From DATKNA01 sp963786765 (GTDB taxonomy: Bacteria; Actinomycetota; Actinomycetes; Actinomycetales; Kineosporiaceae): DNA of 64,000 nucleotides. The stretch spans positions 124,001-188,000 of the forward strand of contig CAWBAJ010000015.1 in the NCBI GenBank assembly GCA_963786765.1, written 5' to 3'. Each line of letters begins with the position of its first letter. Positions within the stretch are counted from its first letter, which is position 1. The notes beneath the pieces are model-generated. The model made no database searches. It was given only the letters and a program-made list of their open reading frames with translations, and was not told the DNA's origin. Shown piece after piece: positions 1 through 8,080 of the stretch. The position numbers were made by a program, and so were the translations under genes.

Positions 1-17
1 CGCGCAGCGCAGGCGCC

Positions 18-1658
18 TCACGCGGGGGCGGCCGGGGAGGAGCGCGGTGCGGGGACGCGGCAGCGGACGGTCGTCCCGGCGCTGGCGCGTCCCGTCAGCT
101 CGAGGGTGCCGCCGACCGCTTCCGCGCGCTCGCGCATCGTGTGCAGTCCGAGGTGCCCGGGGTGCGCGACCCCGTCGAAACCACGGCCGTCGTCCGTCAC
201 GCACACCTCGACGAAGCCGTCCACGACCGTGATCGCCACCCCCAGCGTGGTCGCCTCGGCGTGCTTCACGGCGTTGTTGAGCGCCTCGAGCGCGAGCCGG
301 TACAGGTGCTCCTCGGCGTCCACCGAAAGGGGCAGGCGCTCGGCGGGTCCCTCGATCGTCACGACGAGCCCGGTGCGTGCTTGGATCGCCGTGGCCTGAC
401 GTCTCAGGGCAGCCACGAGCCCCTCCTCGGCCAGCGCCTCCGGCCGCATCTCGAAGATGAGAGCCCGCATCTCCGCCAGGGCGGCCGCGACGAGGTCGCG
501 GAGCACCGCGAGCTCCTGGGCGAGGCCCGGCACGTCCGCGCCCGATCGCTCGAGCACCTTCTGGGCCGTCCTCGTCCGCAACGTCCCGGCGAACAGCGCC
601 TGCGACACGCTGTCGTGCAGCTCCCGCGCGAGCCGGCTGCGCTCGGCCTGCCGCGCCTCCTCGCCGGCCCGCCGGGCCCCCTGCTCGGCCAGCTCGCTCG
701 CCAGCCGGGCCGCCTCGGCCCGGTGCGCCCGCCCCACCTCCGCCGCCAGGACGAGCGCGGCCAGGGCCGCGACGGCCAGGAAGAGCTGGAGGAGCCACAG
801 GGACGCCCGGATGTCCGCGGCTCCGGACGCGGCGAACTGGCCGTGACCGGTGATGGTCGCCGATTCGGCGACGCCGGTCAGGACCAGCACGCCGGCCGTG
901 GCGCCGCGGGTGCCGAAGCGCAGCGCCGCCCACCCGAGGGGGACGAGCACCAGGTAGGCCAGCGGCTGGTCCCAGACGAAGAACACCCCGACGCCGGTGA
1001 CGAGCAGCGCGACCGCACAGCCTGCCGCCTCCGCCGCCGACCGGGACGCCGGCGGAGACCCCGCGGGACCGAGCCACGCCAGCAGGGCACCGCCGACGAT
1101 GAGGCACCCGAGAGCGTCGCCGGTCCACCAGCGGGCCGCCGTCTCGAGGTACGGGCTGACGTCGCTCGCGAGCCTCGCGAACGGCGGACCGGTCAGCGTG
1201 TCGACGAGCGGGCCCAGCACGACGCCTCCGAGCAGGAAGGCCCCGAGGTCGCGGCCGACGTCGAGCCGCGGCGTCCCCCCGACCATCCGGCGCACGGCGT
1301 ACGCACCGGCCAGTGGCCCGAGCGTGTTCGAGGCCGCCAGGCCCGCGCCCGTCAGCAGGTTCTCGCCCAGCAGGTCGTGGGAGGCGAGCTCGGCGGTGAA
1401 CGTCGCGATGGCGACGAGCCGCCAGCGCGACGTCGGCAGGAGCAGTAGCGCCGCGAGCGTGACGCCGTCCGCCGGGAAGAACGACACCCCGGACGACGGC
1501 GTGTGGTCGAACTGGTAGACGACGGCAGTGCCGAGAGCGTGGCCCGCGACGACCAGGGCGAACACCGCCGGCGCCACCCACCACGCGGCCGAGGAGGCGC
1601 CCTGGCGCTGCGCGGCGGCGTCTTGCCGGTGCATGCGAGCAGCATGGCCGGGCGACAC
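18..1658 (-). CDS. MASE1-type sensor histidine kinase (NarL/DesK class)
   Basis: A membrane sensor kinase of 546 residues that should autophosphorylate on histidine and pass the phosphate to a LuxR-type response regulator. Residues about 25-310 form a block of eight or so hydrophobic segments resembling the MASE1 sensory domain. They are followed by a short Glu/Arg-rich coiled coil and a HisKA_3 dimerisation domain with the motif ELHDSVSQ, whose phospho-acceptor is His348. The C-terminal ATPase domain keeps an N box (NNAVKHA), a G1 box (DDGRGF) and LGLHTMRERA. GTG at 1658 is taken as start; ATG at 1634 is an alternative and neither has a clear ribosome site. The partner regulator would be expected just beyond the left edge but cannot be seen. 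The signal sensed is unknown. Confidence 0.88.
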   Translation of the reverse strand: MSPGHAARMHRQDAAAQRQGASSAAWWVAPAVFALVVAGHALGTAVVYQFDHTPSSGVSFFPADGVTLAALLLLPTSRWRLVAIATFTAELASHDLLGENLLTGAGLAASNTLGPLAGAYAVRRMVGGTPRLDVGRDLGAFLLGGVVLGPLVDTLTGPPFARLASDVSPYLETAARWWTGDALGCLIVGGALLAWLGPAGSPPASRSAAEAAGCAVALLVTGVGVFFVWDQPLAYLVLVPLGWAALRFGTRGATAGVLVLTGVAESATITGHGQFAASGAADIRASLWLLQLFLAVAALAALVLAAEVGRAHRAEAARLASELAEQGARRAGEEARQAERSRLARELHDSVSQALFAGTLRTRTAQKVLERSGADVPGLAQELAVLRDLVAAALAEMRALIFEMRPEALAEEGLVAALRRQATAIQARTGLVVTIEGPAERLPLSVDAEEHLYRLALEALNNAVKHAEATTLGVAITVVDGFVEVCVTDDGRGFDGVAHPGHLGLHTMRERAEAVGGTLELTGRASAGTTVRCRVPAPRSSPAAPA

Positions 1659-1828
1659 GCCGCTGACAACGGGCCAAAGGTCCTTCGTCCCGCGGTTGCT
1701 ACGTCATTCGACAGAGACGAACTCGGCGCAAGGACCGGCTACGGCTCCGCCCTCAGACAGACGCGGAGCTCCGACGGCGAGCAGCACGCTGGTCGGCATC
1801 GACGAGGCACTCCACCCCGGAGGATCCG
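1659..1828. other. Intergenic region between divergent genes
   Basis: 170 bases separating the divergently transcribed kinase and sensor-domain genes. A good ribosome binding site (GGAGGATCCG then ATG) precedes the rightward gene. No clear promoter or operator was recognised. Confidence 0.4.
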
Positions 1829-2464
1829 ATGACCACCGCCCTCACCCCCGCCGCCGGCTCCCCTGCCCGCGCCGCCGCCCGCGTCCTGGGCAGCCTCTAC
1901 GGGAGCCGGACCTGGCTGCGTACCGTCCACCTTCTCGCCGACCTGGCGATCGGCGTCGTCGCGTTCACCTTGGCGACCACGGCGCTGTCGCTGTCGGTGG
2001 GTCTCGCCATCACCCTGGTGGGGCTCCCGCTGCTCGTGGTCACCCTCGTCGGAGCTCGTCAGTACGCGCGCTTCGAACGCGCTCGCGTGCGGTTGCTGCT
2101 CGGGGTGCAGGTCCCGGCGCCGTCGTCCCGCGACGGCGGGCTCGCCCCCCACCGCTGGCTCGCGGAGCTGCGGAACCCCGCCGGCTGGAAGGCCCTCGTG
2201 CACGCCCTGCTCCTGCTGCCTGTAGGCGTCGTCACGTTCACGGTCGTCATGACCGGGTGGGTGACCGCGTTCGCGCTGCTCGCCACCCCGGTGGCGGCCC
2301 CGTGGCTGCCCGGCGACTCGCGGCTGGGATCCCACTCCCTCGACACACCTCTCGGTGCCCTCGCCGCTTTCGCGGCAGGCGCGGTGCTCGCCCGCGGAAT
2401 GCCCTACGTCGTCCGCGGCCTCGCCGCCCTCGACGTCGCCCTCGCCCGGGTGCTGCTCGGCTGA
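1829..2464 (+). CDS. Stand-alone 'putative sensor' domain membrane protein
   Basis: A 211-residue protein made almost entirely of the 'Sensor' domain (Pfam Sensor family) that usually forms the N-terminus of actinobacterial histidine kinases. Two hydrophobic hairpins are visible, residues about 38-75 and 125-165, plus a final hydrophobic stretch near 170-195; between them lies the Arg-rich stretch that follows ARQYARFERARVR in such sensors. No kinase domain follows. Gene context (adjacent divergent kinase) suggests a signalling or envelope-stress role, but this is inference. The ATG at 1829 is supported by GGAGG seven bases upstream. Confidence 0.8.
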   Translation: MTTALTPAAGSPARAAARVLGSLYGSRTWLRTVHLLADLAIGVVAFTLATTALSLSVGLAITLVGLPLLVVTLVGARQYARFERARVRLLLGVQVPAPSSRDGGLAPHRWLAELRNPAGWKALVHALLLLPVGVVTFTVVMTGWVTAFALLATPVAAPWLPGDSRLGSHSLDTPLGALAAFAAGAVLARGMPYVVRGLAALDVALARVLLG

Positions 2465-2479
2465 CGCGGGACGCCGCTC

Positions 2480-3466
2480 TCAGCCGCCGGCCAGCCGCTC
2501 CCGCAGCCATGCCTTGTCGTCGGGGCCGCACCACGCGGCCTCGGCGGCGTCGGCGTTCTGCCGCCGCATGTCCTCGACCGTCCAGCCGAAGGCCTCGCAG
2601 ACGGTGACGTAGTCGGAGGCGAGGTCCGTGCCGCCGATCGCCGGGTCGTCGCTGCCGAGGGACATCCGCAACCCGGCCTCGCGCATCCGGCGGAACGGGT
2701 GCTCTGCGAGGGGCCCCGAGTAGTTGTAGTGCGTCGAGAGCCAGGCGTAGGTGAAGGGCACCCGCTCCTCGCGGCACCGCTGCAGCAGCTCGGGGTCGGC
2801 GACGACCCCGTAGCCGTGGTCGATCCGCTCGCAGCCGAGCACGTCGAGGCAGGCGCGGATCTCGGCGGCGTCGAAGCGCTCCCCCGCGTGCGCCGTTCGC
2901 CGCAGGCCGGCCGCGGCCGCCGCCTCGTAGGCAGACCGGAACAGCAGCGGGGGCCCGGCGAGCTCGTCGCCGTCCATGCCGACGCCGACCACCTCCTCGC
3001 AGGGGTGGGCCGCGACCTCCTCGACCATCCGCACTGCCGCCTCCGGCGGGTGCGACCGGTAGATCGACATGATCACCCGTCCGAGCACCCCGTGCTCCCG
3101 CGCCTGCGCGATGCCCTCCCGCAGCCCCGCGAGCAGTTCCGTGTACGGGCACGCCGGGTGCACCGTGGGGTTGACGAACATCTCCCGATACACCACGCCG
3201 CTCGCGGCCGCGTCCTGGAGCGACTCGAGCGTGATGCGCCGGACGTCGTCCCGGGTCACCACCGCGCGGGAGAGCAGCTCGAACACCCGCAGGAAGCTGT
3301 CCATGTCCGAGTAGGCGTAGATCTCCCGCGGGTCGCGGGTGGGCAGCGGGACGCCGTTCGCGTCGGCGAGCTCGATCAGCGTCGCGGGTCGCACGCACCC
3401 CTCGAGGTGGCAGTGCAGCTCGACCTTCGCCATCGCCCGCAGCGCCGAGTCGTCGGCCGGCGTCAC
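2480..3466 (-). CDS. add: Adenosine deaminase
   Basis: Hydrolyses adenosine or deoxyadenosine to inosine or deoxyinosine plus ammonia. This 328-residue cytosolic zinc enzyme has the family motifs in order: the metal site HCHLEG (His18/His20), HAGE in the middle, ERIDHG, and SLGSDDP near the C-terminus. The GTG at 3464-3466 is preferred because it overlaps the stop codon of the upstream gene (GTGA) and puts the HxH motif at the usual distance from the N-terminus. It is the last gene of the nucleoside operon; its product inosine is a natural substrate for the nucleoside hydrolases encoded upstream. Confidence 0.9.
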   Translation of the reverse strand: MTPADDSALRAMAKVELHCHLEGCVRPATLIELADANGVPLPTRDPREIYAYSDMDSFLRVFELLSRAVVTRDDVRRITLESLQDAAASGVVYREMFVNPTVHPACPYTELLAGLREGIAQAREHGVLGRVIMSIYRSHPPEAAVRMVEEVAAHPCEEVVGVGMDGDELAGPPLLFRSAYEAAAAAGLRRTAHAGERFDAAEIRACLDVLGCERIDHGYGVVADPELLQRCREERVPFTYAWLSTHYNYSGPLAEHPFRRMREAGLRMSLGSDDPAIGGTDLASDYVTVCEAFGWTVEDMRRQNADAAEAAWCGPDDKAWLRERLAGG

Positions 3467-4206
3467 CCCTCGCCGGCCAGCCAGCGGACGAGCTGGTCGA
3501 AGAGGCGCGCGTAGCCGTTCCACGCGAGGAAGGGCGGCGGCGCCCAGTGCGGCGCGATGTCGGAGGTGAACGCGGCCGAGCGGCCCGCGCCGTACTCGCC
3601 GACGACGACCAGCGGGCGGCCGGCGCACTCGGCGAGCAGGGAGGCCCCGTCGCGCACGGTCACCTCGTTGAGGCCGAGCAGCTGCGGCCAGGTGCGGTCG
3701 AGGCCCTCGACCACCGGGTGGTCCGCGACGACGGTCGGCGCGACGCCCGCCGGCAGTTCGACCCGGTCGTCGACCGGCTGCAGTGTCACCGGCAGGGCGG
3801 GCGCCAGCGGCGACGTCCCCCAGCGCCCCTTGGCGTCGATCCCGGTGAACGTGAGGTAGCCGCCGACCATGAGCAGCCCGGCCCCCGCCTCCACCCGCCG
3901 CCGGACGAGCTCGGTCTTGTCCGGGCTCGGCTCGGAGCGGTTGAAGGTCTGCGGCGCCAGCTGGAACGTGTTGGCCCCGACGTCGCTGATCACGATCACG
4001 TCGAAGGCGTCGAACGCGTCCTCACCGTCCAGGCGGGTGTGCACCTCGTGGGCCGGCACGTACGTGACGTCGTGTCCCGCAGCGCGCAGCGCGGCGATGA
4101 AGTCGCCGGCGCCCTCGGTGTACTCCGACGTCGTGAAGGTGTCGAACCCCTTCTGGTGGACGGTGTAGGAGAACCAGGACTCCCCCGCCAGCAGGACTCT
4201 GCTCAT
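3463..4206 (-). CDS. GATase1-like (ThuA/DUF1355-type) protein
   Basis: A 247-residue protein of the putative glutamine amidotransferase-like family (PF07090 type). It opens with VLLAGESWFSYTVHQKGFD, which is characteristic of that family, and has a Rossmann-like order of strands including DVIVISDVGAN and LLMVGGYLTF. The only cysteine (LLAECAGRP, near the C-terminus) is not at a nucleophile elbow, so glutaminase activity is unlikely. No signal peptide is seen. It overlaps both neighbours by four bases (ATGA and GTGA), so it is translated with the nucleoside genes. Its biochemical role is unknown; a sugar- or glycoside-handling function is inferred from context only. Confidence 0.75.
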   Translation of the reverse strand: MSRVLLAGESWFSYTVHQKGFDTFTTSEYTEGAGDFIAALRAAGHDVTYVPAHEVHTRLDGEDAFDAFDVIVISDVGANTFQLAPQTFNRSEPSPDKTELVRRRVEAGAGLLMVGGYLTFTGIDAKGRWGTSPLAPALPVTLQPVDDRVELPAGVAPTVVADHPVVEGLDRTWPQLLGLNEVTVRDGASLLAECAGRPLVVVGEYGAGRSAAFTSDIAPHWAPPPFLAWNGYARLFDQLVRWLAGEG

Positions 4207-5193
4207 CGGGCCTCCGCCGCCTCGGCCGGGGTCCCGTCCACCGCGAGCACCGACGTCAGGAACTGCACGAACAGCCCGGCGTCGGCGCCGAAGGCGACGT
4301 GGGCGTTCGGCGGCTCGCTGTCGTGCGTCCGGGTGTCGATGACGGTGCGCCCGACAGTGCGGGCGCCTTGGGTCTCGACCCGGACGTGCAGGTGCCGCGT
4401 GGTGACGACCTCCGGGTGGATCAGGTAGGCGACGCACAGGGCGTCGTGGACCGGGGCAGCGTCCTCGGCGGCGACGGCGTGGCCGGCGGCGTACGCATTG
4501 ATCCGCTGCAGAACGAGACGTGCGGCGGCCGGCGCCGGCTGGCGTGCCCAGGGCCTCGAAGGCCTCGCAGTCCGCCCGCGAGACCAGCGCCCGGTGGGTG
4601 GCGTCGAGCGGCACCAGGGTGAGCCGCTGCCACGGGGCGGCGAACACGACGTCGGCGGCCTCGGGGTCGGCCCAGATGTTGAACTCGGCGGACGGGGTCT
4701 CGTTGCCGTAGTCGTGTCCGCCACCCATGATCACCACCTCGTCCACGGCCTCGGTGATCCTCGGCTCGACCGCGAGCGCCGCAGCGATGTTGCTGAGCGG
4801 GCCGACGGGCACCAGCGTCACCGGCGTGGTGACGGCCCGCAGCGTCTCGACCAGGTACTCCACCGCGCTCGTCGGCGACTTCGACGAGTGCGGGTCGGGC
4901 AGCGGCAGGGTCAGGCCGTGCATGTCCTTCTCCGATCCCCGCTCGTAGCGCTTGGGCGCGGGGAAGCCGGCGCGGACGATCGGCCGGGCGAGGCCCTCGT
5001 GCACGGCCACGTCGGACCGTCCGATGAGGTCGAGCACGCGCAGGGTGTTGTCGGTGCAGTTCTCCACCGGGACGTTGCCGTTCACGGTGGTGACCCCGAG
5101 AAGGTCCAGGTCGGGGTGCAGCGCGGCGGCCATCACGGCGACGGCGTCGTCCGTGCCGGTGTCGACGTCCAGGATCAACGGGCGACGGGTCAT
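4203..5193 (-). CDS. Nucleoside hydrolase 1 (frame broken)
   Basis: An inosine-uridine-preferring nucleoside hydrolase that splits ribonucleosides into base and ribose. The N-terminal part has the calcium-binding motif DVDTGTDDAVAV, then VNGNV, VPVGPLSNIA, IMGGG and SAEFNIWADPEAA. The reading frame breaks in the GC run at about 4522-4540; one base less there restores the C-terminal part, which carries the VHDALCVA histidine motif. Joined, it is about 329 residues, normal for the family. The start ATG (5193) overlaps the upstream stop (ATGA) and the stop overlaps the next ATG (ATGA). A sequencing error is the likeliest cause of the break, but a real mutation cannot be excluded. Confidence 0.85.
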
Positions 5194-6281
5194 GCAGACA
5201 CCTCCGGGACAGTGGTACGGGCACCGGCCGCGGCGGTGAAGAGCGCGGCGGGGTTCGCGGTGAGCAGGCCGGCGGCGACGTCCGCGGCCACGCCGAGGTC
5301 GCGCAGCCGGGGCAGGAACGCGGCCGGCACGAAGGCGTAGCCGTTGCCGCCGTTGCGCGTCCACATCCCCTTGAGGAACACGTCGTGCGAGAGCAGCAGC
5401 TGGCTCGCGAGCCCGTCGGCGACCAGCCCGGCCACCGCCGCCGCGGTCTCGTGCACGGCGGGCGACTGCCCCTCGCCGGGGAAGTTGTACGGCATGCCGA
5501 TCATGTCGAACTCGAGCCACACGCCACGGGCCGCGACCTCCCGCTGGTAGCTGCGGTCGTGCCCGGACGGGTCCATGTGGCAGAGCACGACGGCGCGCGG
5601 GTCGAGGCCGAGCCCGAGCACGACGTCGAGCACCTCGTGGGCCCGGCGCTGCCAGCCGGGCAGGTGGATGAGCATCGGGACGCCGGTGCGCGGCTGGGCG
5701 AGCGCGGCGGCCACCAGGGTGGTGCGCTCGGACGCCGTGAACGACGGGCCGACGCCGATCTCCCCGATGACGCCGGGCCGGACGCGACGCCCGTCGCCGG
5801 TCTCGACTCCCTCGACGTGCTCGGCGACGAGCTCGTCCGCGAGCCGCTCGGGGTCGAGCTTCGCGAACGTGTCGTCGTGCCCGTGTGCCAGGCACCAGCC
5901 GCTGGCCATCACGATGTTCAGCCCGGTCCGCTCGGCCGTGCGGACCAGCGCCCCCGGACGGCGGCCCGTGCCGGTGGTGTTGTCGACGACAGTGCGCCCC
6001 CCGGCCGCGGCGAAGAGGGCCAGCTCGGCGGCCGTGATCTCCTCGTCGTCGAGCCGGCAGTTGTCCCGGTTGCTGTAGGGGTCCTCGCGCAGCAGCCAGG
6101 CGTCGGCGGGCGTCACGGGCGCGGCGGCGCGTTCGCGCAGCTCCGGCAGCGTCGCTTCGTGCAGCGCCTCCCCCAGGTCGTTGAAGAGGTGCTCGTGGGT
6201 CAGCGTCACCCCCAGCTCCTCGACGGGCACCTCGCCGAGAACGGTGCGCACCACCACCCGCCGATGAGTCGAGAGGGCCAT
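5190..6281 (-). CDS. Phosphotriesterase-homology amidohydrolase
   Basis: A 363-residue TIM-barrel amidohydrolase of the phosphotriesterase/PHP family. The binuclear metal ligands can be read directly: H29 and H31 (LTHEHLF), E174 (VIGEIG), H206 (IHLPG), H235 (CHMD) and D300 (LSHDVF). True phosphotriesterases and lactonases have a carboxylated lysine where this protein has Glu174, the pattern of the E. coli PHP subgroup, so an ester, lactone or phosphoester substrate is possible and paraoxonase activity is not implied. It sits between nucleoside hydrolase genes, sharing one base with the upstream stop (TGATG) and overlapping the downstream start by four bases. A sugar-lactone or phosphosugar substrate is inferred from context. 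Confidence 0.82.
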   Translation of the reverse strand: MALSTHRRVVVRTVLGEVPVEELGVTLTHEHLFNDLGEALHEATLPELRERAAAPVTPADAWLLREDPYSNRDNCRLDDEEITAAELALFAAAGGRTVVDNTTGTGRRPGALVRTAERTGLNIVMASGWCLAHGHDDTFAKLDPERLADELVAEHVEGVETGDGRRVRPGVIGEIGVGPSFTASERTTLVAAALAQPRTGVPMLIHLPGWQRRAHEVLDVVLGLGLDPRAVVLCHMDPSGHDRSYQREVAARGVWLEFDMIGMPYNFPGEGQSPAVHETAAAVAGLVADGLASQLLLSHDVFLKGMWTRNGGNGYAFVPAAFLPRLRDLGVAADVAAGLLTANPAALFTAAAGARTTVPEVSA

Positions 6282-7213
6282 CAGCGCGCCCCCGCCGCGT
6301 GCAGCATGCCGACGAACCGGTCGTGGTCGGCGGCGTCGACGACGAGGGTGTTCGGGTCGTTCCCCGTGAGGCCGAGGGCGTCGACCACGGTCATGCCGCG
6401 GGTGTGCGTGCCGGCGGTCTCGACGGTGACGAACGCCCGCCGCGTCCTGGTGGCGATCGTCGGGTCGAGGGCGTAGGCCATCGTGACCGGGTCGGGCAGG
6501 TCGACGCCGTCGATGTGCGTGACGTCCCGGCAGAACTTCAGCAGCTGGGCCTGGATGTCGGTGCAGAAGGCACCGAGCCGGCCGGTGGCCCGCAGGGCGT
6601 CGAGATCCGCCGGGCTCAGGACGGCGTGGTCGCGGGACACGTCCCAGCCGACCATCTCCAGCGGCATTCCCGACGCGAACACCTCTGCGGCGGCCTCGGG
6701 GTCGACGTAGATGTTGAACTCGGCCGCGGGCGTGATGTTGCCGGAGTGGTCCCCGGTGCCGCCCATCACGACGACGCGCTGGTAGAGCCGGGCGATGGAG
6801 GGGTCCTTGCGCAGGGCCAGGGCGACGTTCGTCAGCGGCCCGAGCGTCACGAGCGTGAGCTCGCCCGGGTACCGGTGGGCGAGCTCGACGAGGACGTCGA
6901 CCGCGTCCCCCTCGTCCGGTTCGCGCCCGGTGAGCGGCAGGCCGACGTCGCCCATGCCGTCCTCGCCGTGCACGTTCTCGGCGGTGACCGGTCCGTGGTC
7001 GTGCACCGGCTCGCCGGCGCCGGCGTACACCGGCGCGGTAGACCCGCACAGCTCCCGGGTGTACAGGGCGGCCTGCAGCCCCCGGTCGAGCGGGACGTTC
7101 CCGGCCACCACGGTGATCGCCTCGACGCTGATCGACGGTTCGGTGAGGGCGAGGACGAGCGCGACCGCGTCGTCCGAGGCGGTGTCGGTGTCGATCACGA
7201 ACCGGCGGGGCAT
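6281..7213 (-). CDS. Nucleoside hydrolase 2 (LPDP variant)
   Basis: A 310-residue member of the inosine-uridine nucleoside hydrolase family. It keeps the metal-binding DTDTASDDAVAL motif, AGNVPLD, VTLGPLTNVA, VMGG and PAAEFNIYVDPEAA. At the position where most paralogues have (V/L/M)HD, with the histidine that helps the leaving base depart, it reads LPDPVTMAYALDP, so histidine is replaced by proline. I recall this LPDP form from a distinct subgroup of the family; base preference may therefore differ from its four neighbours. ATG at 7213 lies 45 bases after the SDR gene, with an AGAGAGGTCCC-type ribosome site. Confidence 0.87.
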   Translation of the reverse strand: MPRRFVIDTDTASDDAVALVLALTEPSISVEAITVVAGNVPLDRGLQAALYTRELCGSTAPVYAGAGEPVHDHGPVTAENVHGEDGMGDVGLPLTGREPDEGDAVDVLVELAHRYPGELTLVTLGPLTNVALALRKDPSIARLYQRVVVMGGTGDHSGNITPAAEFNIYVDPEAAAEVFASGMPLEMVGWDVSRDHAVLSPADLDALRATGRLGAFCTDIQAQLLKFCRDVTHIDGVDLPDPVTMAYALDPTIATRTRRAFVTVETAGTHTRGMTVVDALGLTGNDPNTLVVDAADHDRFVGMLHAAGAR

Positions 7214-7258
7214 GAGGGACCTCTCTGAAGGGGGCGGACGGAGGGGCGGACGGAAGGG

Positions 7259-8080
7259 TCAGCGCAAGGTGGCGCCCGCGTCGACGACGAGCTCGACGCC
7301 GGTCACGTAGCGGGCCTCATCGGTGCACAGCCAGCGGACGGCGGCCGCGACGTCGCCGGGCGCCATCCGGTGGATGCCCATGGGCAGCTCGAGGGCACCG
7401 CCGACCCCGGGCGCGGTGGCCTGCCAGTGCTCCGCGGCGGGGTTCTCGGTCATGTACGTCCCGGTCCCGCCGGGGTGCACGACGTTGACCCGCACGCCGT
7501 CGCCCGCGAGCTCGAGGGCGAGGCTCTTGGTGAGGCCGACGAGGCCCGACTTGGCGGCGGCGTAGTGGCCGATGGTCGGCAGCGGCTTCACCGCTGCCGT
7601 CGAGCCCATCAGGACGATGGCCCCGCCCCGGCCGCCGGCGAGGATCGCAGGGATGGCGGCCCGGCAGGTGTTCCAGCTGCCGGTCAGGACGACGTCCAGC
7701 ATCGTGTGCCACTGCTCCTCGGTGGCCTGCCACGTCGTCGTCGGCCAGCTCGCGATCCCCGCGTTGGCGACGAGCACGTCGAGGCGGCCGAAGGCGTCCG
7801 TCCCGGCGGCGACGGCCGCGGCGAGGGCGCTGTGGTCGCGCACGTCCGCGGGTACGACGACGGCATGGACGCCGGCGGCCTCGACGAGCTCCCCGGTCCG
7901 GTCGAGGTCCGCGGACCCCGCGGTCTCGTAGGTGAGCCCGTCGACCTGGCGGGCGACGTCGGTGAGGACGACGTCCGCGCCGGCCTCGGCCAGCGCGACG
8001 GCGACGGCGCGACCGATGCCGCGGGCGGCGCCGGTGACGAGCGCGGCGCGGCCGGCCAGGCTCGCGGTCGGAGCCGTCAT
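7259..8080 (-). CDS. SDR-family NAD(P)-dependent oxidoreductase
   Basis: A 273-residue classical short-chain dehydrogenase. Residues 16-23 are the dinucleotide-binding TGAARGIG; VANAGIA, a catalytic Ser in MGSTAAV and the YAAAK dyad follow. The insert after the second strand (VDGLTYETAGSADLDRTGELVEAAG) and the HPGGTGTYMTENP segment resemble mycofactocin-coupled carveol-dehydrogenase-type SDRs, so a non-exchangeable nicotinamide cofactor is possible. It sits between nucleoside hydrolases 3 and 2 and overlaps the former by four bases (ATGA). Oxidation of ribose or of a modified nucleoside is inferred from context; no substrate can be read from sequence. Confidence 0.85.
   Translation of the reverse strand: MTAPTASLAGRAALVTGAARGIGRAVAVALAEAGADVVLTDVARQVDGLTYETAGSADLDRTGELVEAAGVHAVVVPADVRDHSALAAAVAAGTDAFGRLDVLVANAGIASWPTTTWQATEEQWHTMLDVVLTGSWNTCRAAIPAILAGGRGGAIVLMGSTAAVKPLPTIGHYAAAKSGLVGLTKSLALELAGDGVRVNVVHPGGTGTYMTENPAAEHWQATAPGVGGALELPMGIHRMAPGDVAAAVRWLCTDEARYVTGVELVVDAGATLR

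Noticed and set aside
2480..3628. Longer start for adenosine deaminase at 3628
   Set aside because: The extra 54 residues are Arg/Pro-rich, overlap the upstream gene and are not conserved; GTG at 3466 overlaps the stop as in the other operon genes.
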